Below are positions 34,673-44,623 of a stretch of 64,000 nucleotides of DNA, piece after piece. Origin of the DNA: Phellopilus nigrolimitatus. Lineage: Eukaryota; Basidiomycota; Agaricomycetes; Hymenochaetales; Hymenochaetaceae. The position numbers and the translations under genes are program-made. The notes under the pieces were generated by a model that had not been told where the DNA came from, made no database searches, and worked only from the letters and a program-made list of their open reading frames with translations. The DNA lies in assembly GCA_021029095.1 (NCBI GenBank), contig JAJOHG010000003.1, positions 620,001-684,000 on the forward strand. Direction: 5' to 3'. Within the stretch, counting starts at the first letter, position 1. The number at the start of each line of letters is the position of its first letter.

Positions 34673-36811
34673 TCAGTCGTCTCCTTCGCCGTCGTCATAC
34701 CCATGCATGCCTTCGCCGCCCTCGGGCAATCTTCTAATGATAAAACTGAGAGGCAAAGGCGTCAGCCAAGAGCGTTGATGTACACACGAAGCGCAGTACT
34801 GACTCGACTTCATCCTTGAGTTCGGCGCAGAATTTATCTGAATAAAATAAATGTGTAAGTATGTATCACATCTGCAGTTATCTTCTAAATTAGACCTAAG
34901 GGGAGATCGGTTTTTTCATGTCCTGGACGTGACAATTTAGTTATATCAGCCGCAGGAGAAAGATGTTGCGAAAGTAGGCAAGCGTACCGAAAGGCATTTC
35001 AATCTCGTTTGCGATTCCTTCAATCCCCATTAATGTGAACGCGACGACAGTAACAATGGGAATCATCTTCCAGTGCAAGTCTCGCACAAGGGTAAATGGC
35101 AAAGCAAAGACATAAAGCGTAACGCATTGTTTCAGATGAATGCCATCTATAAATGCAATGTCATTTCATGCCGAAGTGGGGAAAAGAGTAGCCTCACATG
35201 AAATAGGAATCGGTGTGTTTGCGACGCGCTCCATGTTCGTGAGTTGATCGACCATACCCTGGATGCTATACGGACTCAGTATATCCGCTGATGTGGATAT
35301 TGAACTAGGAGCTTACAGAGCATTCATTGCGTTTGTACCAGCGGGACCGATAGTCTCCAAGTACCCGTCCTTTCTGAACTTGAAAATCATTCTTGATAGT
35401 TCATGAGCAATTCTATCGGCCGAAGTTCAGATAAGGAGAAGACATGAATATATATGATGCCTACATAAGCGGCAAGGGTATCGTCGATATACTGGAGTAT
35501 GGATGAAACTGCACAGTACGATGGCTGTCGCCCAGCAGCGGGGTATTTGGACCTTGTTCAGACAAAGTGACACTGGCATCATGAACATGAATCCCACGGC
35601 CGTTTGATTTATGACGATCGATCTTGCTGCTTGCACTTGCGATCCCGCCAGAGTTATCGTTTGCTGTCTCGTCTTCGCTCTTTCTCCGGAAAATGGGGGG
35701 ACTGATGGATCCCGTAGCATGGTATGACGTGTTTCGAGAAATCGGAGACGATGCGTTCGTGCTGCCGGCCTCCTCGTATCGCGCGATAAATGGAGGCAGA
35801 ATCCCTTCGTAATCTTCATAGTCGGTTCCGTTCTCCCCGCGGAGGCGATGTTTGACAGCGTAAGCAAACGCGACTGCAAGCTTAAGAGTATCTGCTTTGG
35901 CGGATCGCAGCTGAGAAGCGTTCATTTGTCCGCCTGCGGGTCCTTTCATGTGTTAATATACGGGTATCAATAAATTAACAAGTTAGAATTAACGATACCT
36001 TTTCCTAAGGTGGCGGCGTCGGAATCTGGTGGGATAGCTACAGTCACCCAAATTTGACGGGACAAATTTCGAATCTTGATAATATCTTAGTAAACGGATA
36101 TATATCATTGACAACCTACACACGTTCGACACCATTTGTCCAAAATCCTTACGGCCCTCGTAAAAGCGGTCGTATGAAGTGCTGTGTGAAGACATGAGCC
36201 AGTCTTATACTAGATGTACCACAAGAAATCCATAGTTACCCATTTCTTCAACTCATGCATCAGATGCAGTCCTTTTGAGATACATACTAGGAAAAACTCA
36301 CCGGAAAACCAATATCAGACCAACCTTCGTCGCCACTGTCAGGGACGCACTCCGATAGAGCTGGAAATAGACTACGCACGACAACAGCCAAAAGTGGAGT
36401 AACGGTATTCGATAACGTTACATCATGTCCTCGATACCAGGCGTAGGCTACGCCCGACGCAAACAATGTAACGGTCAGCACTGGGCCGATGATACGGACA
36501 GCAATCTAGAATGCGTCGTGGCGCGGAGAGCAGCACGTCTCGGTCGAGCAATAAAGCCAAGAAGCAATACAGCGACGTACGCTGCCCTCGATCCTCAGGA
36601 CATCCGGAAGCCAAGAATACTGTCAAAAACGCGTAAATGAGCCCAGCCCGCCATCAAGCTCCTTTTCAAACGCCACGAACTCGACTGAGATGTTTCCGGG
36701 ATATTTTCGGTTTCTACAGATATAAACATCAGGAGTGAGCACTTTAAACATAAGCTAACACTGCACCTTCAGTACAGTCGCTAAGGATGTCACTGATTTT
36801 ATCGTCGACAT
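34673..36811 (-). CDS. Bestrophin-like anion channel (UPF0187 family)
   Basis: Bestrophin/RFP-TM family membrane protein, a predicted chloride channel. Key blocks: YSWLPDVLRIEGS joined to IAVRIIGPVLTVTLFASGVA, then VTPLLAVV, NSTSYDRFYEGRKDFGQ equivalent STSYDRFYEGRKDFGQM, AVKHRLRGENGTDYEDYEGI, a Ser-rich cytosolic insert, GMVDQLTNMERVANTPIPIS, WKMIPIVTVVAFTLMGIEGI, ANEIEMPFG and an acidic tail ending DDGEGDD. The 5' exons are uncertain: the best in-frame model starts at the ATG at 36811 (MSTIKSVTSLATVLK) with two short introns before YSWLPD. About eight exons. It is downstream, on the same strand, of the flavin oxidase. Confidence 0.82.
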
Positions 36812-37039
36812 TAGAGCTGTTCGTGAGTAGCTCGTAAGGGAGGTCGTCGGTGTCGGCAGAGGATCGACGTCCTGCGAAGCTCGTTATGGCAATTACGCTT
36901 CTGCGTGGCTCGGGCCAACAATTCATTTACAAGGGAAACACTCATAATTAATATTTATATAACAAGTTATATGATCTCAGCCCCGAGCTCATACATTACA
37001 ATTCATCTCATATTGTCACAAATTGAAATTAAAGGGAAA

Positions 37040-38830
37040 CTAAGCAGGAGTAATGGGGAACCATTTGGTGAAGATGACATCAGGATCATACTTCTTCTTA
37101 AGTTCTTGCAGCTTCCGATAGTTGCTTCCGAACAGTTTAGCAGAGTTTCCTGAGGTCACGGTTTCATCGGCTGTAGACAAATGCGGGTTCAGTGCATAAA
37201 AGACAGTCGTGAAAACCATTACACACCATAATTTCCATAGGCCCTGGTCTTTGCCGCTTCCTCGTCTTCCTCAAAGTTTGCGATGAGGTCCGTAATAGCG
37301 TACACCTTGTCTCGTCCAATACTCTGATTTTCAGGCGTGTGATCTCCCCAGGAGCAAGTTGATAGAATGTTCTTTTCCTTGCTGCGATTGTTAAAAGCCA
37401 TTGCATCATTCGGAACGCTGTTGATCTTGTCGAGGGGGAAATACTCGAAAACGACTGCCAATTGGAAGCTAGCATCCGAAGTCAATTCAGTCACCTTCTG
37501 AAAAATATCAGCGGCTATCTCGGGCCGCATAGACGATTGCGTGACGCCTTTCATATAGACGTTCTGACCAGGTACGGCGATCGCATTCTGTGGCAGATAC
37601 ATACAGAAATATATCAGTGAAGGTTAGGCGAACATAGAAGATGGGACCCTATACCTGCGCTGCGTTCAAATTTTCGTAGGGGATCTCCGAAGTGTGATCA
37701 AATGGCTCTGAGAAACTTCGGTAGGTAAATCATACTCGAAGCAGTGCCAGTCATCACGTACTGAGGTCGAGAAAGGCCTTGAATGCATCCCTGCCGTCTT
37801 CTTCCGAACCATTGAAAAATGGGAAGCAGACTATGCATGGCTGGCCGGAGGATGAGCAGTTGACTACACAAACGGATGATAGGAACCTCACTTGACTCTC
37901 AGGCGGCGGACCCCTAGTCATAATCTGCAGTAGACCTTCCTTACCTGACGGACCTTTTTCCCACCAGTCACTTGTGATCTTGATTAATGGCTCGAGTAGA
38001 TGAGCAGGATACACCAGCGTGCCGGAGTAAACGGTCCTCCTCTGCTCGTGTAACTGGTAGACGAACTCTACGCAGACACCAAAATTGCAACCACTCCCTC
38101 TCACGGCCCAGAAGAGATCACTATTCACGTCTTTATTGGCTATCAGAATCGACCCATCTCGTACGACCATAGTCACCTGAATGACTGGTTTAGCGAAAGA
38201 AGGCGGAGACATTTAAATAAGCGAACTTATACTGACTTGAACAACATTATCGACTGCAAGCCCGTGATCCCCGGAAAGCCACCCATAGCCGCCTCCTAGT
38301 GTCAACCTTATAATGGGAAAATTCCATATCATCCAAGTTTTCTGTGAAGTGCTGGTGCTTACCCACCGACGCCAGTCTAGATGCCTCGGGTATCAGTTGT
38401 ACTATCCGTCCATAAGAAACGCATGTATACACACATGATTGACTGTTCCGCCAACTGTCGCGAGTCCGTGCTCAATCGCGGTCTTATCTACGGTCTCCCA
38501 GACCGCACCACCCCCAACATACCCCAACTTCTTCTCCGCGTCGATTCGGACACGGTTAATGTATCTCGAGAGATCTATAACTAAACCGTTTTCCGAAGAC
38601 GATGCACCAGCAACATTGTGACCCCCACCGCGGATGGCGATAGGGAGCTTCTCCGCACGAGCGTAGTTCACCGCGAGCGACGTGTCTTCTACATCTTTGA
38701 CGTACACAACGATTTTGGCCCGTCTTGCAGCGTTGTTCGCCCAGCGGGCGATGGCCTTCTCGTAGTCCTTATCAGATGGTATGACGAGGTCGCCCTTGAG
38801 TGCAGACTTGAAAGCTTCGTAACTAGACAT
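37040..38830 (-). CDS. FAD-linked oxidoreductase, BBE / 6-hydroxynicotine oxidase-like
   Basis: Vanillyl-alcohol-oxidase-fold flavoenzyme of the berberine bridge enzyme class. The ATG at 38830 gives [20 protein letters not shown] with no signal peptide. The FAD domain has [40 protein letters not shown], whose His is the usual covalent FAD site, [15 protein letters not shown] and [12 protein letters not shown], then [19 protein letters not shown] after an intron, without the second FAD-linking Cys of bicovalent enzymes. [20 protein letters not shown] follows. The C terminus [20 protein letters not shown] is the conserved BBE domain end. About seven exons; stop 37040. Substrate unknown; such enzymes oxidise sugars, alkaloids or phenolics. 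Confidence 0.88.
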
Positions 38831-39816
38831 GGCCTTGATGACGCAGATTCAAGATGTATGATAGAATGATGTGAACAGTGTGCAGTAGACCGTGCTCTGA
38901 GCTGATAACCTATCATCTCACGTACCGGCTGCTCGCACGCCCGCGAAAGATCTGACCCATAGTAAGCATCTGCTTAACATCGATGGCACCGTTACAATCT
39001 GTTAAGGCAGAAATGAATGTAAGAGCCCCTCAATTGCCTAAGATTGAGCATCGCCTGATTCAAGCTCTTAGTCGACTGCAGGCCGATCGCAGTACTTTGA
39101 TGCGAGTCCGAACGTGTTAGTCTTTCAATTGGTCCAAGCGCTCGTGAGTTATTGGTAACGCAACTAGGAGAGAACCTTGGAACAGAAGTAGTTGACAGTC
39201 ATTGAGTCTCGGCAGTGTGGCTTGAATACAAGTTGAAGGCAGCCGGTGACAATCGGCATCCACTCTTCTGCAGTGATTGGCAACCTCAGGCTTAACTTTA
39301 CTCCAGCACAGTCCTTTCTGTTCCCATTTTCTTCAGAGTTTGTGCCTAGACGCCTGAGGCCGGCTGAGCGCGATTCCTTTACAGTGACTCGCAGAGTTGG
39401 CCACGATAACATCCAGAGATAGGCGGTCTTGAGGCTTTCGTCAGTTGAGGGTTCATCCAACTGAATGGCTCATCAGGCTATATACAGTTTTGTGGTGCTC
39501 AGTTATCTGCTTAAGCTCTTCTACTGCTTTCTTTGACTCATCAATGTGTCTTAATCTCGCCGGATGTTCTTGAAGGCGACGAGGGTTGCACCCGCGGAAC
39601 GCTTCTGCGCCTCGAGGTATCGGCGAGGCTGCTATTACACCAAATGAATTCGCCAATGTTTGCCTCAATGCTTGTGGACTGTCCAGCCTCGTTCTGTTCA
39701 TTATATTACAGATATGCTGACGCTATAAAGAGGGTCATTCGTCGACATCCGGCCTTTGCGACGTCTTTCCCGCGCTGCTCACACCTAAATCCTCTGAGAC
39801 CTGAACCTCTGCGATA
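38831..39816. other. Divergent intergenic region
   Basis: Nearly 1 kb between the flavin oxidase (minus) and the next plus-strand gene. Two open minus frames around 39164-39700 lack ATG starts and recognisable motifs. The last 100 bp holds a TATA box. Confidence 0.4.
39724..39730 (+). promoter_or_regulatory. TATA box
   Basis: TATAAAG, 93 bp before the ATG at 39817. Confidence 0.55.
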
Positions 39817-40872
39817 ATGACTTACGCTGGAGCCTATCCTTCTCAAGCGCTCATACACCCGTCCCTTTCTAGCAGAGGTGGCTACTCGAATGGCTATCCA
39901 TTCAGTCCGCGTACTCCAGGGCTAGGTCACGACGATTACTCGCGTTACCCTTATGGAGAACCTGCCTACGATGACTCTGCAGAGGATTACGCTGGTTACG
40001 GTGACGTGAGTTGTCGTTCTTTAAGAATCTCTACGACATTGATGATTGAAGCAATACACAGTTGCAACGCGCACCCTCAACTTACTCGTCGTACGCGACG
40101 CCTCGAACCAGCAGTCACTACGGAATTCATGGAGGTAGAAAAAGTTGATGCCTTTATTCAAGTAGCTGTTATTGACGACCTAATTTTCCTCCAAGCATAT
40201 GACGATCTCGCGCTTAACAAGCGTTCATCGTACTACGGGAATGATTTGGACTATGGCGCTCATAGTACTCCGTATTCTGCAGGCGTAATGACGCCGTCTA
40301 GGTCACGCCGTTCCTCTTCCGTATCATTCCATCACCAGGCGAACACCGGGCCGCTCAGCGCGTCCGTCTACGGAAGCTACAACTACCGTGGCGGCCATGT
40401 ACCGAAAATCAAATTCCGAACCAAGTACACCAGTTCGGGAATGTCGCTTAGTGACGCCGTCAATGGGATTAGGCCATCGGGAGCTGACAGCTACAAGTGG
40501 CACGAAATGCATGCCGATAGGAATGGAGAGATCTTCCTAAGAGTCGCGGTGAGCAACTTTAGTATAACAGCCGAGAACTATTATTGATAAATATCTCTGT
40601 CAGTGGAATGGATATAGAACCATCACATACAGGGTCCCTGTTGATTGGCATGATGGACGAGTCCGGCTCTCATCTCTTGCTCGACGCGTTGCGCGTGCTT
40701 GTGTCCACTATTTGCAGGTAAGCGCTTTCGTAAAATCAACGTGCATAAGACTTATCTCATATTTCACTAGGCAAACGCCATAACAGTCTCTTGGGACCTT
40801 GTGAATATTCACTCCATCGAAGAGGTTTCCCACGGCACATGGCAGCCCCAACTCACTGTGAAGCAGTGGTGA
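39817..40872 (+). CDS. Conserved basidiomycete hypothetical protein
   Basis: Starts MTYAGAYPSQALIHPS. Exon 1 is 39817-40005; the following exons join as LQRAPSTYSSYATPRT and AYDDLALNKRSSYYGNDLDY. The N-terminal half is Tyr/Ser/Gly/Pro-rich and probably disordered. The C-terminal ~120 residues look like a small folded domain: [98 protein letters not shown], ending LTVKQW at 40872. I recall similar proteins in other agaricomycetes but know no function. TATA box at -93. Confidence 0.7.
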
Positions 40873-41643
40873 ACGTGATTGGATTTAAAAAAACGCGATG
40901 TGCTCAACAGTCAAAACCCCACTCGCCCCGCCCATCACACACTCACACGACCTTCTGGCCCCTGTGCTTCTATTACGACGCAGCCACTTCTTATTACTCC
41001 CCCTACTAATCAGGTGGACTTGCTGTTGATACGAGAGCCCACTTTAGCTTACTGTTGTACTGTATATTATTGTCTCTAGCTTCACGGACGATAGCCGTCT
41101 GTGCATGCTGTCTTCTCCGCATTGTTGTAATCTAGTACTTGAGTCCGTCGTGTATATGTATGCTATGCGTTGACGCGTCCCTTTTCTTTCGTTTACCTCT
41201 AGCTTGAAACGATAAAAAAATATTCAAGAATTATGAAATTAAATGAATTAGAATATATGAGACTTTCGTGGATATTAAAACTCTTCTAATCATTATATAA
41301 TTCACTATGCTTTTATATGACAAGCAAGGCAACTTGACAACTCGTGATGGCGAATAACACATTATAGCACAATACATAAGTGCTAATAGTAATACATCCA
41401 ATAAATCGATCGTAGAATATTAGTGTCCAAAGGATACATTGCAGGAGAACAATCATTACAGTGCCTAAGCGCACTTATTAAATAGCATGCCAAATTATGC
41501 CAGCCAGTCTGAGTCCGAGGATAGTCCATGATGTGTTAAATATAATAAAAACCAGCATATGAAGCATCGAGGGTGCAAAACCGTATCGTTCGTGATGGCT
41601 CATGCGAAAAGGATACTCCTGCGGTAGGCACCACGGCGGGAGT
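40873..41643. other. AT-rich intergenic region
   Basis: 771 bp between convergent genes. 41190-41560 is markedly AT-rich with A and T runs and no ORF. I see only 3' flanks here. Confidence 0.45.
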
Positions 41644-41949
41644 TTATGATAACGAAACCCTCGGGCAGTCGCGAAGCGCGTTCGGGCTTGCGTGTCGCGC
41701 GCGAGATGCGCTTCCAGGCGAGGATGACCTGGCGCCCGACATATTTGGTGTACGGCTGGCTCAGCTGGTGAGTGCCGTTAGCAGCGCGGCTGCTATTGAA
41801 GTTTGTTCCTCAGGTTTCAAAGTAACTTGTATGTGCCTCGAAACTTACCTTGGCCGGCTGGGATGCGAGCCATCTTGTAGGTAGTGCGACACGACACTCG
41901 TGGGATAGTGCGCAGAGTTGGAGTCGTACGCATATGCGGTAGTAGCCAT
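41644..41949 (-). CDS. Small Ser/Arg-rich hypothetical protein, two exons
   Basis: Exon 1 (41949-41849) starts MATTAYAYDSNSAHYPTSVV and ends in phase 2 at AG|GTAAGT. Exon 2 (41755-41644) continues SRTPNMSGARSSSPGSASRA and ends PRVSLSS. The 93-nt intron has a consensus donor and a CAG acceptor. Total 213 nt, 70 residues. No transmembrane or signal sequence; Ser, Arg and Pro dominate the second half. A TATA-like TATTTAAA is 96 bp before the ATG. No family recognised; support comes from splice phase and promoter spacing. An opposite-strand frame of about 100 codons over the same span starts without ATG and is taken as a shadow. Confidence 0.5.
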
Positions 41950-42959
41950 GATAGGGAGTATGTGGTTGTAGGGGGTAATGTTTTTGCAGTAGAGTGCGCG
42001 AGATTCGTCGCAGACGAGATAGAGTATTAGCAGAGGCTGTCTAGTTTAAATAGCTGACTGGTGCAGATGGGGCGACGGAGGCTGACTGGAAAGCAATGCT
42101 GCGCGGACAGATCATCTTTATACCACAGCAAGACAATAGGCAACTATTTATGTAAGTAACGTATTGTCCTCGTCGTTCCTTCGTCGTTGCAGCAACATCA
42201 AGAAGTCCATGCCTCGTCGTCAAAGACAAGCTGTGAAGTACAAGGAGGAGTTGACAATAAAAGGGCAGTACACAAATAGACACCAACAGTATCCTGTGCG
42301 GACTGACCAAACGCAAATCCTATGTGATCTGCAGTGTGCCCGCGCGTAAATCACAACGATACTCACATCAACAGACGTTTATCGATTCGGAGATGAGGAA
42401 GTGAGGAACTTTGGCAACGCCATTCATCGCGTGGCTTGCTTAGTATGATCTCCGTTAAGATACATGTACTATAGTCGTATAGCTTTATATGTAAAACGTA
42501 TGCATCTTGACGTTTTATACTGGAAACAAGCGCCAATCTGGTAAGCGACAGCATCGAAAGCTCGAGGAAAGGCGGAGGCTTGGAAGTGGAAACTCTTGAC
42601 GGTCGAGACTCGAGAGCGCGACACTCGCATCTTACATAATGCCGAAGAAACTAGATACACGTGGGTTTCCCACGAATGCTTTCAGAGCCGAGTAATAGAA
42701 ATAACGGCGTGCCGTTTACCAGGTTTGCTTCCACATACACTTCTCGTCCGACCCACCATCTGCCTCGACTTTGCACGACATCGACTGTCGCCAGGTAAGT
42801 TTTCTGCTGGGGGGACGATTGTACCCGTAAGAATCAACTACTTATTTACATGCAGGACGACCTCTGCACTCCTGCAGTTCCACCTGGGACCTACGCCTCG
42901 CTCACGACCTTCCCTCTGTACTTCTGTACATCTGCCTCCTCCCTTCTGCGATCTTCGTC
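41950..42959. other. Divergent intergenic region with a likely 5' UTR intron
   Basis: 1 kb between divergent starts. Near the CBM48 gene, 42795-42855 begins CCAG|GTAAGT and ends TGCAG, the form of a 61-nt intron in the 5' UTR. No coding sequence is evident elsewhere. Confidence 0.4.
42045..42052 (-). promoter_or_regulatory. TATA-like box of the small two-exon gene
   Basis: TATTTAAA on the minus strand, 96 bp before the ATG at 41949. Confidence 0.4.
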
Positions 42960-44203
42960 ATGGCTGATAATTACGATCTTAATTTTGTATGGTATGTATG
43001 CTCGCAACTTCAGTCTCAGTAGATTGATGATAAACTCAATATAGGCCGTACTCTGACGCAAACGATGTCATAGTCACCGGTACCTTCGATGGAGTACGCA
43101 CATTCAACGACGGTGACTGATTGAACTTTTGGTCTGACTGCTCTTGATTCGCAGTGGAGCTCGTCAGTGCATTTGAAGCGCACGGCAGCAGGCTTCGAAG
43201 GTTCAGTTGCAGCACCATGGAATAGCAAAGTATTATACAAGTTCGTTGTCGACGGAAACTGGATAGTTCTCGTGAGCCAACCAACAGAAGTCGACCCTAT
43301 CGGGAACGTAAACAACGTTGCGCGCACGCCTGGGAAGCCAGTTTCTCCTCAGCCAAATGGGTTTACGGAGAAGGAGAAAGTAGACGAGGTTATACCGTCT
43401 GTTTCTGTTCCGGAAGAGAAGTCAACTTCTGTTCCAGTCCCCAGTGAGCTTGAAGAGACCAAAGACTCGCTGTCTGAGAAGGTGAATAATTCCTCTGAAA
43501 TCTCACGTATTGTATCTAAAGCTCACTATTACATGCTGAACGGTAGGAGGAAGGCCCTATTCGAAGTTGCGCCCATAGTTCCAATTGAGATCCATCCTGT
43601 CGTCGATGTGAACACCGATTCAACAGTTAGTTTGCAAATATGCTCAAAGCGTGTTAATGAAACTCACTGTTTTATTAGCCGGAATCGCACCCCGGAATCT
43701 CTATCCCTGAAGCCTCTACCCATGTCCCTGCTCCTGCTACAGAGCCTGCCGCCGAGGCTGGCCTTGCTCCAGAACTAGTTCCAGACGAAGTTCCCGAATC
43801 CACTTGTGCATCTGTACCTCCTGAGCTAGAAGCGAAGGAGACGAAAGAGGAGACGCCTGCACCCGCTTCATCTAAGCCATCCACACCCCCTCCCATTAAG
43901 ACGAACCTCGCACCCTCCGTTCCCGTCTCCCCTGCCAAGACCAATGGTTCTCCCGCACGTGGTTCAACAGGAGGTACCTCGACGCCGCCGTCTTCGACTG
44001 CGCCGTCGACGCCAAAGAAGCAAGCTTTTCCCGGGGAGATGGATAGCCCGAGTAGTTCGATGCGCAGTAAACCGGATGGTGCTCGTAAGAAGCGCATTTC
44101 AATATTTGGCAAGATTAAAGCTGCATTCAGCCCTGACCGCGAAAAGAAAAAGCAGGAGCGTCAGAGCAGCTTGTCTCCGACACGCGCAAAGGGTGCAAAG
44201 TAG
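42960..44203 (+). CDS. CBM48 / AMPK-beta-like glycogen-binding domain protein
   Basis: Starts MADNYDLNFVW at the ATG at 42960. Introns 1 and 2 place PYSDANDVIVTGTFDG and WSSSVHLKRTAAGFEGSVAA in one frame, giving an N-terminal carbohydrate-binding module of the AMPK-beta/CBM48 type, ending VLYKFVVDGNW...DPIGNVNNV. Yeast relatives with this layout are Crp1 and Mdg1. After ~100 residues the protein is long, Pro/Ser/Glu-rich and disordered, with many SP and TP sites. The C terminus is a basic block RKKRISIFGKIKAAFSPDRE followed by KKKQERQSSLSPTRAKGAK, possibly a membrane- or nucleic-acid-binding tail. About four to five exons; stop 44201-44203. Confidence 0.78.
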
Positions 44204-44623
44204 TGGAATGGATGAGCAATCAGACGATTGTTTGTGCCTTGGCTTTCCTTTACTCCTCATGTTTGTTTGTTTTTGTTCTCTGGATAAATATTTTTCTTCA
44301 CTGTCTATTTTCCCTCCCAGATTTCGATGCGATATGACCTCCCACACATCCTAATACTGATTCGCCCGATCATGCTTTGCACTATGCTGTCTCGACTTCT
44401 TTCTTGGCTTCCCCCTGGCTACGAAATAGATTGTTTTGTTTTGTCTTCTTCACGACGCGTTTTGTTTCCCGTCCGTATGTATTATCCTGTTTGCTTCTTC
44501 CACGTAGTATACACATGTACATCATCCTGCACTTGCTACATCGCATTTGATAGCTATCTTTTTCATCGTCGGTTCATGCTACTCATTCCACTGTAGCGCT
44601 TCACTAAGAAGATTCTCCCTGCG
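44204..44623. other. Convergent intergenic region
   Basis: 420 bp between the CBM48 gene and HBS1 stop codons. T-rich on the plus strand. No gene seen. Confidence 0.4.

Noticed and set aside
39164..39701. Two minus-strand frames upstream of the flavin oxidase
   Set aside because: They begin with TTG or other non-ATG codons, have no family signal and sit in a probable promoter region.
41573..41884. 103-codon plus-strand frame
   Set aside because: Starts without ATG and overlaps the better supported two-exon gene on the minus strand.
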